A stretch of 64,000 nucleotides of DNA from Mucilaginibacter_A sp965201005 (GCF_965201005.1 NZ_OZ241747.1:620001-684000); one strand, 5' to 3'; shown: positions 16,215 through 25,396, counted from the first letter of the stretch. Numbers and translations are program-made. The notes: generated by a model not told the origin, from the letters alone.

Positions 16215-17417
16215 TTATTTACCATGCTTAAAACTTGCGGCAATTTCTGCAAGGGTTTTATTTCTTACGGTATATTTCTTATCTATTACTATTTTCCCCT
16301 GCTGAAGTACATCCATACTGTAAGTTCCCGGCAGGGTTCCCTTTTTGTAAATCGGGCCATAAGCTTTGCCTTCATAATAAACATATTGTCCAAAATAGTC
16401 TGGCATCCCACCGGGTTTATCGGTTAGCAAACTCATAAAAAAACGCTTGTCAAGTGGTCGTTTGGTGTAAAGGTTACCGGCAATCTTGTTCATGTAAGCA
16501 CTGCTTTCGTTATCCTGGGCCCGGCTGTCTTCCCGAACGAGTTGCCGGTTATCTTTTACCTGTTCAATATACAACTGATCGTCCTTTTTTATATAAATAA
16601 ACGACCGCTTATGATCGGCCTGGGCTATATCCTCCAAATTGTAAAGCTGATAGTTTATAACATCTTCTACTTTACCGTTTGTATTGATGATTTCGGCTTT
16701 CCTTCCGTTTTTGTTGTAACTGAGCCGAACCTGATAACGGCTTTGCGAGCTTTGGACCAGATAACCTTGTTCAGTAGGCGTTACCTTAATAAATTCTCCA
16801 TAATTTACTGCAAACAAACCAAGCGTAAAGTAAACCGTCTGGCCGCCTTTAATGGCATGGACAAGTTCTGCACTGCCGCCTTCGCCCTTCATCTCAATTG
16901 GGCTGACGGTTATGCCGCTTGTTAAAATGCCGTTGGTAAACGTGTTTTTTGAATCTAAAGTAGTCCAGGCCTCCTGGGTATCTTCCCGGCTTGCAACCGT
17001 ATTGTACTGATCGTTATAAATTTGCCCTAACCGCACGCCAGCCTGATAAAAGCTATAGATCATCCAATCCAGCTGCGCACCGTCCTCCTTAAAAAAACCG
17101 CTGTACCGCTTTCCATCTTTGTAATCGCCGATCAGGTAATCACCATTTTTTGGGTCATGGAAAATAAAGCTTTTATCAGCCTCTGTTTTTAAAGAATCCG
17201 GAACATGCAAGTTAAGGTTGAGTTCTTTTACCAGCTTGTTTTGCGCGTTGAAGCAATTGTAGCATAGCGCATAACCTTTAGACAGTCCATAATCTTTACG
17301 GCACCGGTAATTGCTTTTTTGACCGGAGATAATATTATGATCGTTTAAATAAAGTTCTTCATTTTGCGCGTACATCATGGCAGGAATAAATAATAACAGT
17401 ACAGTAAATTTTAGCAT
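16215..17417 (-). CDS. Exported protein of unknown function, 400 residues
   Basis: A signal peptide (MLKFTVLLLFIPAMMYAQ) precedes a long beta-rich soluble chain. Several short units of the type NGDYLIGDYKDGKRYSGFF and YEGKAYGPIYKKGTLPGTY recall MORN-like repeats, but spacing is irregular and I do not claim the family. Two cysteine pairs in CRKDYGLSKGYALCYNCFN may form disulfides. It is probably periplasmic or surface-exposed. Confidence 0.7.
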   Translation of the reverse strand: MLKFTVLLLFIPAMMYAQNEELYLNDHNIISGQKSNYRCRKDYGLSKGYALCYNCFNAQNKLVKELNLNLHVPDSLKTEADKSFIFHDPKNGDYLIGDYKDGKRYSGFFKEDGAQLDWMIYSFYQAGVRLGQIYNDQYNTVASREDTQEAWTTLDSKNTFTNGILTSGITVSPIEMKGEGGSAELVHAIKGGQTVYFTLGLFAVNYGEFIKVTPTEQGYLVQSSQSRYQVRLSYNKNGRKAEIINTNGKVEDVINYQLYNLEDIAQADHKRSFIYIKKDDQLYIEQVKDNRQLVREDSRAQDNESSAYMNKIAGNLYTKRPLDKRFFMSLLTDKPGGMPDYFGQYVYYEGKAYGPIYKKGTLPGTYSMDVLQQGKIVIDKKYTVRNKTLAEIAASFKHGK

Positions 17418-17717
17418 AACTGATTAAATGATCCTCTATTACAAGCTAACGCTGCTTATGTTTAACCAAACCCAAAACCCAAATTCAACCTAAAACCAGC
17501 GTTTGCTTTTTTGAAGGTGCGTTGTTTTTTGCGTCAGAAAGATAAACTTTTTACAATAACAACATTGGTAAAACAACTGCCGGCAATGCTGCTTCAAGCG
17601 CAATTAGCAACCGTGTAGGCACGAAGGGAAGCGGAAACAAGCGGCCATAATTTGATTTACACTAAAATTTACCTGCTAAAAATAGCATTCAGCTACAATG
17701 CGGGCGGTGCTTTTTGT
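17418..17717. other. 300-base gene-free stretch
   Basis: It contains AAATTCAACCTAAAAC (17481-17496), a 16-mer repeated exactly at 20088-20103, and a variant copy of the iterated motif at 17664-17688. No open frame is convincing. Confidence 0.5.
17664..17688 (-). repeat. Iterated motif, variant copy (AT in place of GA/AC)
   Basis: AAAATTTACCTGC is followed by TAAAAATAGCAT. It matches the AC-type core except for T instead of C. It lies downstream of the 17718-18002 gene. Confidence 0.6.
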
Positions 17718-18002
17718 TCAGGCAATTTTATAGCGGTCCAAAATGCGGTCGCCCAGGCTGGTTTCCATAAATTGCAGCGTAATGTTCATGGCGTCCAGTT
17801 TTTCGGTAATCTGGCCGATCAAATCTTCCAACTGGTTGTTCAAACCGTAATTCACCATCAAAGCGGTGTAAATTATGCCGCGGTTTGGGTCAAAACAAGT
17901 GTTCATCGAAACCACTTTATAGCCGTCAACCGCTTTTTCGTCCAGCTGTAGCTCCAGGTCACCGGCCGAACTACAATCTAAAATGATGTAATCAATTTCC
18001 AT
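17718..18002 (-). CDS. Small cytoplasmic protein of unknown function
   Basis: This 94-residue protein has no signal peptide and reads MEIDYIILDCSSAGDLELQL, then VDGYKVVSMNTCFDPNRGIIYTALMV. The pattern of a short strand, a residue-counting helix and a GYKVVS strand is reminiscent of DUF4177-type small proteins, but the match is only by eye. A C-terminal helix (LEDLIGQITEKLDAMNITLQF) completes it. It stands alone on the minus strand. Confidence 0.6.
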   Translation of the reverse strand: MEIDYIILDCSSAGDLELQLDEKAVDGYKVVSMNTCFDPNRGIIYTALMVNYGLNNQLEDLIGQITEKLDAMNITLQFMETSLGDRILDRYKIA

Positions 18003-18085
18003 ACTTGCTAAAATAATTGTGCGGTTTGTTACGGTAATGGCTTGGTTTTGTTATCGTTTTGAAAAGAATTTTTAAGCCGGACGTG

Positions 18086-18129
18086 ATGCTTCTTTTAGCA
18101 GGTAAAATTTAGGCCGATAAAAGAAGCAT
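18086..18129. repeat. Compact 44-base inverted pair sharing one central tail
   Basis: ATGCTTCTTTTA (18086-18097) and TAAAAGAAGCAT (18118-18129) flank GCAGGTAAAATTTAGGCCGA. The AAATTT tail serves both halves, making the whole unit palindromic. Confidence 0.9.
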
Positions 18130-18196
18130 CCTGCAGCCTGAAACATAAGCCTAGTTTTGCCCAAACAATTAAACAGAAAGCCGGGTTTAGCAAGTC

Positions 18197-20089
18197 ATGA
18201 CTGAAAATGACCTTAAACCGTACATTTCTATTTTGATGCCGGTTTATAACCAGGCCGGATTTATCAACCGCGCCATTCAAAGTTTGCTCATTCAAAGTTA
18301 TCAAAACTGGGAACTGATCATCATCAACGATGGTTCTGCGGATGACTTGGAAAGCGTGATTTCCGATTATGTTGATCATCCGCAGATCAGTTACTTCGCG
18401 AACAAAAAAAACAAAGGTTTGGGTGCCGCGCTTAATCAGGGTTTGCAAAAAGCGCAGCATCATTTAATTGCTTATTTGCCTGCGGATGATGTTTTTTACA
18501 ACGATCACTTGCAATCTTTGGTTGATAAACTAAATGAAACCCCGGAAAACATATTGGCTTTTTCCAGCATCCGCCATCATTATAACCGTTATACCGATGG
18601 AAAACTGGAAGGTTTTTGGCTGCAATTGGTGCAATGCATCCACAAAAAAACCAACGATCTTTGGGTGGAACGTGCAGAACTGGTCACCGATGATCTCGAC
18701 CGCATGTTCTGGGATAAAATAGCCCTAAAAGGAGCATTTGCCGCAACCGGAAAAATCAGTTGCGAATGGGTCGATCATCCGCAGCAGCGATACAAAATTA
18801 TCCGGGAACCGCTTGGCGGCATCAATCCGTACAAATTATATTATGGTGTAAACCAGCCGCTACATTACCACACCACGATGGGGAATTTGATCGATGAAAT
18901 TGGTTTTTACCAGCCTTTCCGGCATCAGCATAAACCAGATCCGCAAGGGTTGAAAATTGTAATTGTAGGCGAATTGGCTTACAATGCCGAGCGGATTGTG
19001 GCTTTTGAGGAAGCTGGCCATCAGCTTTACGGCTTGTGGATGCGCGACCCGTACTGGTACAACACGGTTGGCCCGCTGCCTTTCGGAAACGTAGAAGATA
19101 TTCCTTACGGAAACTGGCAGCAGCGTATTGCGGAGATCAAACCCGACATTATTTATGCTTTGCTGAATTGGCAGGCCGTGCCTTTTGCGCGCGAAATTAT
19201 GCTGGCCGATACCGGAATCCCGTTTGTATGGCATTTTAAAGAAGGCCCGCTGATTTGCATGGAACACGGTTTATGGTCGGAATTGATTGATTTGCACACA
19301 CTTTCTGATGCGCAAATTTATTCGAGCCTGGAAATGCGCGATTGGTTCCGGCAATTTTTACCTGATAAAAACAGCATGACCATGATTTTGGATGGCGATT
19401 TGCCGAAGAAAGAATGGTTTACGTCGGAACGAACGCCGCTTTTGTCGGAAAAAGACGGCGAATGGCATACGGTAGTTCCTGGTCGCCCAATTGGTTTGCA
19501 TCCGCAGAACGTGGTTGATTTGGCAGAACAAAAAATCCATTTGCATTTTTATGGTGATTTTACGCACGGCCAATGGAAGGAATGGATCGTCAAAACGCAA
19601 AAAATGGCACCCGGATTTTTGCATATCCACCCAAATGTAACGCAGGAAAACTGGGTGAAAGAATTTTCACAATATGATGCAGGCTGGCTGCATTTTTTTG
19701 AAAGCAAAAACCACGGCGAATTGATGCGCGCCAATTGGGACGACCTAAACTATCCGGCGCGCATTGCCACGCTGGCGATGGCCGGTTTGCCGATGTTGCA
19801 GCGCGATAACGCCGGACAAATTGTGGCCATGCAATCGCTGGTGAAAGAGTTTGGTTTGGGTTTGTTTTTTGCAGATACTAAAGAGCTTGGCGTTCAACTC
19901 GGCAATAAAGAAAAAATGCAGCAAATCCGCCAAAATGTTTGGGAAAAACGGCTGTTGTTCTGTTTTGATGAACACGTGCCGGAACTGATTTCTTTTTTCA
20001 GAAAAGTGATGGCCGCCAAAAACCCATCCGTAAAAATCACCCAAAAAACTGCCGTAAAAACAGCATTGAATAAAATAACCAAGTTTTAA
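18197..20089 (+). CDS. Two-domain glycosyltransferase with GT2 N-terminus
   Basis: In this 630-residue protein, residues 1-240 are a GT2 (GT-A) domain: PYISILMPVYNQAGFINRA, WELIIINDGSADD and the LPADDVF acidic motif. Residues about 250-600 form a second domain starting LKIVIVGELAYNAERI. It looks like a GT-B-type half (GIPFVWHFKEGP, DLHTLSDAQIYSS, GWLHFFESKNHGEL, GLPMLQR). The two activities may add successive sugars to a surface glycan. It heads a same-strand run with a PEBP protein and a GT9 enzyme. There are no membrane segments. Confidence 0.8.
   Translation: MTENDLKPYISILMPVYNQAGFINRAIQSLLIQSYQNWELIIINDGSADDLESVISDYVDHPQISYFANKKNKGLGAALNQGLQKAQHHLIAYLPADDVFYNDHLQSLVDKLNETPENILAFSSIRHHYNRYTDGKLEGFWLQLVQCIHKKTNDLWVERAELVTDDLDRMFWDKIALKGAFAATGKISCEWVDHPQQRYKIIREPLGGINPYKLYYGVNQPLHYHTTMGNLIDEIGFYQPFRHQHKPDPQGLKIVIVGELAYNAERIVAFEEAGHQLYGLWMRDPYWYNTVGPLPFGNVEDIPYGNWQQRIAEIKPDIIYALLNWQAVPFAREIMLADTGIPFVWHFKEGPLICMEHGLWSELIDLHTLSDAQIYSSLEMRDWFRQFLPDKNSMTMILDGDLPKKEWFTSERTPLLSEKDGEWHTVVPGRPIGLHPQNVVDLAEQKIHLHFYGDFTHGQWKEWIVKTQKMAPGFLHIHPNVTQENWVKEFSQYDAGWLHFFESKNHGELMRANWDDLNYPARIATLAMAGLPMLQRDNAGQIVAMQSLVKEFGLGLFFADTKELGVQLGNKEKMQQIRQNVWEKRLLFCFDEHVPELISFFRKVMAAKNPSVKITQKTAVKTALNKITKF
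19352..19377 (+). repeat. Full iterated motif inside the glycosyltransferase gene
   Basis: CAATTTTTACCTGA is followed by TAAAAACAGCAT (core 19366-19377). It encodes QFLPDKNSM. Confidence 0.85.
20051..20066 (+). repeat. Iterated motif, AC-type, in coding sequence
   Basis: TAAAAACAGCAT lies at 20055-20066 and encodes part of AVKTAL near the C-terminus of the glycosyltransferase. Confidence 0.8.
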
Positions 20090-20110
20090 ATTCAACCTAA
20101 AACAATTATT

Positions 20111-20566
20111 ATGATCTTAAAAAGCCTGTTCGGGCAAAACCAGGAAATCCCGACTTTATTTACCTGCATGAGCGAAAATATCAATCCGCCGTTGTTTTTT
20201 GAAGACGTTCCGGAAGGCACAAAAAGCCTTATTTTATCTTTGGAAGACACTGATGCCACGCCAACGCCCTGGATACATTGGCTGCTGTTCAACATTCCGC
20301 CAACGGTAAAAACGGTTAACCAAAATCAAATTCCGGAAGGCGCAACGGAAGGTTTGGCCAACAACAAAAGCTTTGGGTACGAAGGCCCTTGTCCGAAATA
20401 TTTTTCCGGTACACATCATTATTTGTTCACGCTTGTGGCATTGAACATCGTTTTGGATATCCCGAAGGAAAGCGATAAAACGGTTGTGTTTGAGAAAATG
20501 CAAGGTCATATTTTAGAAACCGCGCAACTGGTCGGTTTATGCAATGCGGATAAATTTAGCCTGTAA
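20111..20566 (+). CDS. YbhB/YbcL-type PEBP family protein
   Basis: This 151-residue phosphatidylethanolamine-binding-fold protein is related to YbhB/YbcL. Conserved ligand-pocket segments are visible: LILSLEDTDATPTPWIHWLLFNIP (the DxD...HW region) and YEGPCPKYFSGTHHYLFTLVAL (GPCP...HxY). Cellular function is poorly known in bacteria; the E. coli proteins are kinase-inhibitor-like by fold only. It has no signal peptide. It lies 21 bases after the glycosyltransferase and 21 before the GT9 gene. Its TAA stop is formed within a repeat core. Confidence 0.9.
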   Translation: MILKSLFGQNQEIPTLFTCMSENINPPLFFEDVPEGTKSLILSLEDTDATPTPWIHWLLFNIPPTVKTVNQNQIPEGATEGLANNKSFGYEGPCPKYFSGTHHYLFTLVALNIVLDIPKESDKTVVFEKMQGHILETAQLVGLCNADKFSL

Positions 20567-20575
20567 AAACAGTAT
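20551..20575 (+). repeat. Iterated motif overlapping a stop codon
   Basis: TAAATTTAGCCTG is followed by TAAAAACAGTAT (20564-20575). The first three bases of the core are the TAA stop of the PEBP gene. Confidence 0.85.
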
Positions 20576-20587
20576 CAGCCATCAGCA

Positions 20588-21715
20588 ATGATTAAAAAAA
20601 TAGCCATTCTGCGGGCCAATGCGCTGGGCGATTTTATCTTTATATTGCCTGCACTGCAAGCTTTGAAAGATAGTTTTTCTGGTGTGGAAATTGTGCTGCT
20701 GGGGAAACCATGGCATGAAGAATACCTGACTAATCGCCCTTGCAATGTTGATCGCGTAGTAGTCGTGCCGCCATATCCCGGCGTTGGCGCGGCTTATGAT
20801 CATCAGGTTGACGAAGCTGAACTGAACCGTTTTTTTGCAGCAATGCAGGGCGAAAATTTCGATCTGGCCTTTCAGTTTCATGGCGGAGGCAAAAATTCCA
20901 ACCCGTTTATGCTTCGTTTAGGGGCGAAAAAAGTGATCGGTTTAAAATCGCCCGTTGCGCCGGAAGTCGATATTTCCGTGCCCTATGTTTTGTACCACAG
21001 CGAACCGATGCGCTATCTGGAAATGGTAGCTCTGGCCGGTGCAAAAACGCTGGATATTGAACCTTGTTGGGAAACGGTTCCTGAAGATCTGGAAGAATTA
21101 AACAAAGTTTTGCCGGATCATAAAAACCAGAAAATCATCGTTTTGCATCCTGGTGCCACGGATATGCGCCGCCGCTGGCCAGCCAAAAAGTTTGCCGCAA
21201 TTGCTAATGACCTGATCAAAATTGGTTTTACCATTGCCATCACCGGAACAGATTTTGAAAAAGAGGTGGTAAAAGAAGTGTGGGAAAACATCAACGCAAA
21301 ATACAGTGCCCTTAATTTATGCGGCAAACTTTCGCTGGCCGGGATGACGGGTTTGCTGGCCGTTTCCAAACTGGTAATTGCCAACGATACCGGGCCAATC
21401 CATCTTGCACGTGCATTAAAAACACCTACCGTTGGTATCTTTTGGTGCAGCAATGCCATTACCGGTGCCACTTTTAGCGTAATGCAGCACCGAACGCTGA
21501 TTTCGTTTATGGTTGATTGCCCTTTATGCGGACAACGGGTAATTTCGCCAACGCAAATTTTTCCGCCAAAAGGAAATTGCCGGCACCAAACCTGTTTTGT
21601 AGATGAAATTACGGAAAAACAAGTGCTGGATTCGGCACAAAACCTATTGGTTCAAACTGGAAACTGGCCGGAAAACAAATCGTTGAAGCCACTTGATTTT
21701 GTAAATTTTTATTGA
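20588..21715 (+). CDS. Glycosyltransferase family 9 (heptosyltransferase-like)
   Basis: This 375-residue GT-B enzyme of the ADP-heptose:LPS heptosyltransferase family starts KIAILRANALGDFIFILPAL, the typical N-terminal motif. It continues with FQFHGGGKNSNPF and the C-terminal donor-binding half: VLHPGATDMRRRWPAKKFAAI, then ANDTGPIHLARALKTPTVGIFW. It probably adds a heptose to the lipopolysaccharide core on the cytoplasmic face. hldE, which makes the ADP-heptose donor, lies 2.2 kb downstream on the other strand. A C-terminal segment with four cysteines (CPLCGQ, CRHQTC) follows the catalytic domain. Confidence 0.88.
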   Translation: MIKKIAILRANALGDFIFILPALQALKDSFSGVEIVLLGKPWHEEYLTNRPCNVDRVVVVPPYPGVGAAYDHQVDEAELNRFFAAMQGENFDLAFQFHGGGKNSNPFMLRLGAKKVIGLKSPVAPEVDISVPYVLYHSEPMRYLEMVALAGAKTLDIEPCWETVPEDLEELNKVLPDHKNQKIIVLHPGATDMRRRWPAKKFAAIANDLIKIGFTIAITGTDFEKEVVKEVWENINAKYSALNLCGKLSLAGMTGLLAVSKLVIANDTGPIHLARALKTPTVGIFWCSNAITGATFSVMQHRTLISFMVDCPLCGQRVISPTQIFPPKGNCRHQTCFVDEITEKQVLDSAQNLLVQTGNWPENKSLKPLDFVNFY

Positions 21716-21767
21716 GGTCCGGGCTTTAACATATTGACCGAAAAGGAATATTTTCTTTCAAACACCC

Positions 21768-21793
21768 TAAATTTATACCCGTAAAAACAGTAT
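21768..21793 (+). repeat. Iterated motif, AC-type, intergenic
   Basis: TAAATTTATACCCG is followed by TAAAAACAGTAT (21782-21793). It lies 52 bases after the GT9 stop, in gene-end-first orientation. Confidence 0.85.
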
Positions 21794-21929
21794 TGATTTT
21801 TGGTGAAATCTTTTGATCAGCTCAAAATAACAAATACCTCTTTTTAGACTTCAACTTTAAAAATCAACACGCACAAAAACAAAAGGTCAACGCTATTTGA
21901 AGTAAAGCATTAGTGATGAACCGGCAGCA

Positions 21930-22685
21930 ATGGACGATAATTATTATTACAAATTCATCGAACCAGATCGATCGCTTGCCGGTTTTGTAGAGAGCTTAGG
22001 CATGTTTCATAATCAATCTGATCAGGCAAAAGAAGTTGTTGTATTGCCTGACGGAAGGATTGATTTGTTTTTTGTACAAACTGCATCAGAGGCTTTTCAG
22101 GTTATATTGATTGGATTGGAAACTGCGCCTGAACAAAGAAGCATTCCGCCAAAAACACGTGCTTTTACAATTGGGTTTAAACCGCTTGCCGCTGAGTGTA
22201 TTTTACATACTTCTATCGCTGATTTGCTGAACAGTGCAAAATATCTTTCGGATGGTTTTTGGGATTTCAATCCTGATGATTTGAATGATTTTGATGCGTT
22301 TTATCAGAAAGCCTCACAAAAAATCACCTCACTTTTACCTGCAGTAATTGATGAAAGAAAACGCAAACTTTTTGAGTTGATTTATTCATCAAACGGCGAA
22401 ATGAGCGTAGAAGAGCTTTCGGAAAAGGTGTTTTGGAGCAGTCGGCAAATCAATCGATATTTTAACAAGCAATTCGGGCTTTCTTTAAAAGTATTCTGTA
22501 GTATTTTACGTTTTAGGGCTTCGCTGGGGCACATTGCACAAGGTAAATTTTTTCCTGAATTAGATTTTGCCGATCAAACTCATTTTATCAAAGAAATCAA
22601 AAAGTTTTCAGGCGTTGTGCCGAAAGAATTATCCAAAAATAAAAACGACCGATTTGTACTATTATCGATTTTAAAACAACAATAA
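21930..22685 (+). CDS. AraC-family transcriptional regulator
   Basis: This 251-residue protein has an N-terminal sensing region (about 1-130, of the DUF6597-like type: PDGRIDLFFVQ, TRAFTIGFKPLAAECIL) and a C-terminal double helix-turn-helix (about 150-250). The first HTH reads SVEELSEKVFWSSRQINRYF and the second FADQTHFIKEIKKFSGVVPKE. It ends 29 bases before the flavin monooxygenase gene and is likely co-transcribed with it or controls it. The inducer is unknown. Confidence 0.88.
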   Translation: MDDNYYYKFIEPDRSLAGFVESLGMFHNQSDQAKEVVVLPDGRIDLFFVQTASEAFQVILIGLETAPEQRSIPPKTRAFTIGFKPLAAECILHTSIADLLNSAKYLSDGFWDFNPDDLNDFDAFYQKASQKITSLLPAVIDERKRKLFELIYSSNGEMSVEELSEKVFWSSRQINRYFNKQFGLSLKVFCSILRFRASLGHIAQGKFFPELDFADQTHFIKEIKKFSGVVPKELSKNKNDRFVLLSILKQQ

Positions 22686-22714
22686 TTTTGTGCGGCTAAA
22701 TAAAATTTTGCTTT

Positions 22715-23875
22715 ATGAAATTAGAAAACAAACAAATTGCTATTGTTGGCGGCGGCCCCGGCGGATTAATACTGGCAAGACTTTTACAGCTTAAAGGTGC
22801 CCATGTAAAAGTTTACGAAAGGGATTTTAATAAAAATGCCCGTTTAATTGGTTCGCCGCTGGATATGCACGAAGGATCCGGGTTGGCCGCTTTACGTAAA
22901 GCAAATTTAATAGAGGCGTTTAAAAAGAGTTTTCGTCCCGGGGCGGATAAAACGGTTATCGTAAATGAACATGCAGAAATATTTTTTAGCGACCACGAAT
23001 CCAACCAAAACGAAGATTTCGGCCGTGAGAAATTTCGACCTGAAATAGATCGCGGCCCATTAAGAAACCTGTTGCTGGAATCTTTAAAACCGGAAACCGT
23101 TGTATGGAACAGCCATTTTATTTCGATGGAAGCACAAGGCGAAGGCTGGTTGTTAGCTTTTAAAAACGGGTCAGCTGCTTACGCCGATCTGGTGATTGCT
23201 GCTGATGGGGCCAATTCTAAAATCCGTCCATACATTACCAACATTAAAGCTTTTTATTCAGGCGTTACCATGCTTGATGTGAATATTCATGATGCAAAAA
23301 AAGCAGCACCACATTTTTATACATTGCTGGATGGCGGAAAAATCATGGCTTTTGGAAATTCAAAGTGTTTATTAGGCGGCCAGAAAGGTAACGGCGATCT
23401 GGGGTTTTATGCAAGCTTTAAAACAGATGAAAACTGGGCAGTGAATAATGGCTTAAACTATGCTGATAGAATACAATTGCTGGCATGGTTTAAAAAAGAA
23501 TATTCCGATTGGAGCCCGGTTTGGTATGAACTGTTTGAAAATGCGGCAACGCCTGCTATTCCGCGTCCCATTTATTGTGTTCCTTTAGATCAAACCTGGG
23601 AAACTTTGCCCAACGTAACCATGATTGGCGATGCGGCTCATGTAATGCCGCCTTTTGCAGGCGAAGGTGCCAATATGGCTATGCTGGATGCTTTGGAATT
23701 AAGCGAATGTTTAACGTCTGATCAGTACAACACTTTGCAGGAAGCCATTTCTTATTACGAAATTCACATGCGGAAAAGAGCAGCAACAGCAGCACAAGAT
23801 TCGCTTGAAAATGGCGAGCGGATGCACTCAGAAAATGCTTTAAAGGAAATGCTGGACTTTTTTGGCGGGAAGTAA
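22715..23875 (+). CDS. Tet(X)-like FAD-dependent monooxygenase
   Basis: This 386-residue class A flavin monooxygenase resembles Tet(X) along its length. The FAD loop is IVGGGPGGLILARLLQ, with VYERD, SPLDMHEGSG, Arg113 in FRPEIDRGPLR and the second FAD motif MIGDAAHVMPPFAGEGAN. By my alignment three tetracycline-contacting residues of Tet(X) differ: Gln192 is Asp188, Arg213 is Lys209 and His234 is Gly230. It therefore probably oxidises another aromatic compound; resistance should not be assumed. It follows an AraC regulator by 29 bases. Confidence 0.85.
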   Translation: MKLENKQIAIVGGGPGGLILARLLQLKGAHVKVYERDFNKNARLIGSPLDMHEGSGLAALRKANLIEAFKKSFRPGADKTVIVNEHAEIFFSDHESNQNEDFGREKFRPEIDRGPLRNLLLESLKPETVVWNSHFISMEAQGEGWLLAFKNGSAAYADLVIAADGANSKIRPYITNIKAFYSGVTMLDVNIHDAKKAAPHFYTLLDGGKIMAFGNSKCLLGGQKGNGDLGFYASFKTDENWAVNNGLNYADRIQLLAWFKKEYSDWSPVWYELFENAATPAIPRPIYCVPLDQTWETLPNVTMIGDAAHVMPPFAGEGANMAMLDALELSECLTSDQYNTLQEAISYYEIHMRKRAATAAQDSLENGERMHSENALKEMLDFFGGK

Positions 23876-23899
23876 AAACGAACTGAAGCAAACGTTGAA

Positions 23900-25396
23900 T
23901 CAGATCACTTTAGCCAGTTGCGCATCTTCATTAATGCGCTTAATCATATTTGTGGTAGAATGATCGGGCACCAAAGGTATAAAAGCCACTTTTCCGCCTA
24001 CTTCCTCTACAACTTTGGCTTCCGGCAGGTTTTGCAGGTTGTAATCGCCGCCTTTGATATAATACTGCGGTTTTGCTGCACGGATCAGGGCTGAAGGCGT
24101 ATCATCATTTACCGAACCAAAAGGTACAATATGATCAATAGAAGTTAAACCCGAAAGCACATAAATACGGTCAGCCAGTTCATTGATCGGCCGGGTAGAA
24201 CCTTTCAAACGGCGGATACTTTCGTCATTATTTAAACCAACAATCAGCACATCGCCGTAATTTTTGGATTGGTTAAGATAACTGACATGGCCGGAATGTA
24301 AAATATCAAAACAGCCATTGGTAAACACCACATTTTTGCCCTGCTGATGGTAAAACCGGCACAATTCTTCCAGTTCTTTTGCACCCGGAACATATTTGTC
24401 CTGCGTAGAGAAAAACGCTTTCAGTTCATTTAAAAAACACGGAGCCGTGGTTGTTTTACGGATGGCGACTGTTGCTGCGGCCGTGGCCAGTTCTGCTGCT
24501 TCTGCACTGCTGGCACCGCTGCATTGCGCCAAAGTAAATGTGCTTATAAAAGTATCACCGGCACCTACAACATGCGGATTTTCAACAACATGCGCCGGTG
24601 TATGATGGATGTATTCGCCCTGTTCAAAAATCAGGCAGCCATCTTCATCCAAGGTTAAAGTAATGTGTTCCGCACCGGTCAAACGATATAAAACCGGGCC
24701 ATAATTTTTCAATTGCTCCAAACGGTTTTTGCTGAGGCTTTGCAGGTTTAACAAACCAATGGCCTCCACATAATTCGGTTTTACAACAGAAGGCCGCAAA
24801 GGCGTAAACAACGGCAGGTTTTTAGAGTCCAACGCCAGATAAGCAGGCGATTGCTGCTGCATTTGCTGCAAAAAATCAATCAAAGCCGGTGTAAACAAAC
24901 CGGCTTTGTAATCGCCTAAAACAACCGCATCAAAAAGACTGTAATTTGCTTTTAAAAATTCAAATATTTTTTGTTCTGATTCGGCTGATGGCGGGTTTTG
25001 CGAACCGCAATCAAAACGGCTGATTAACTGTCCGTTAGAAATCAGCCGGGTTTTGGTAACCGTGGTGCGCAAGGGTTCGCGCACAATTGCATTACAATCA
25101 ATACCGGCATTTTCCATGAAGGTACAAGCTTTGTCGCCATCTTTATCTTCACCGGCAATTGCCAAAAAACTTACCTGCGCGCCCAACGCTTTTAGGTTAA
25201 TGGCCGCATTGGCTGCACCTCCGGGGATTTCTTCCCGATCAGCAATGGTAACTACAGGGACAGGCCCTTCCGGAGAAAGGCGGAAACTATTGCCTTTCAG
25301 GTAAATATCCATTACCAAATCACCAATTACCAGCACTTTTAGCTGGCAAAACTGATTCATAATTTCCTCATGCCTGTTTTTCCCTGTGTTGTTCAT
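23900..25396 (-). CDS. hldE: Bifunctional heptose kinase/adenylyltransferase
   Basis: HldE makes ADP-heptose for the lipopolysaccharide core. In this 498-residue protein, residues about 14-330 form the PfkB-type kinase (LVIGDLVMDIYLKG, PGGAANAAINLKALG, and the catalytic VVGAGDTFISTF). Residues about 355-498 form the cytidylyltransferase-fold adenylyltransferase (FTNGCFDILHSGHVSYL with HxGH, then YIKGGDYN). The order is kinase then transferase, as in E. coli HldE. The start is ATG 25396; Met14 (25357) is an alternative. The start codon overlaps a repeat core. Confidence 0.93.
   Translation of the reverse strand: MNNTGKNRHEEIMNQFCQLKVLVIGDLVMDIYLKGNSFRLSPEGPVPVVTIADREEIPGGAANAAINLKALGAQVSFLAIAGEDKDGDKACTFMENAGIDCNAIVREPLRTTVTKTRLISNGQLISRFDCGSQNPPSAESEQKIFEFLKANYSLFDAVVLGDYKAGLFTPALIDFLQQMQQQSPAYLALDSKNLPLFTPLRPSVVKPNYVEAIGLLNLQSLSKNRLEQLKNYGPVLYRLTGAEHITLTLDEDGCLIFEQGEYIHHTPAHVVENPHVVGAGDTFISTFTLAQCSGASSAEAAELATAAATVAIRKTTTAPCFLNELKAFFSTQDKYVPGAKELEELCRFYHQQGKNVVFTNGCFDILHSGHVSYLNQSKNYGDVLIVGLNNDESIRRLKGSTRPINELADRIYVLSGLTSIDHIVPFGSVNDDTPSALIRAAKPQYYIKGGDYNLQNLPEAKVVEEVGGKVAFIPLVPDHSTTNMIKRINEDAQLAKVI

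Noticed and set aside
16215..17417. MORN-repeat protein
   Set aside because: Only two irregular YxGxxxxG-like segments, and spacing does not match a repeat array.
22134..22146. CAAAGAAGCATT, close to the iterated core
   Set aside because: It misses two core bases and has no tail, so it cannot be told from chance.
22715..23875. Tetracycline resistance gene tet(X)
   Set aside because: Overall similarity is clear, but three substrate-contacting positions differ, so resistance cannot be claimed.
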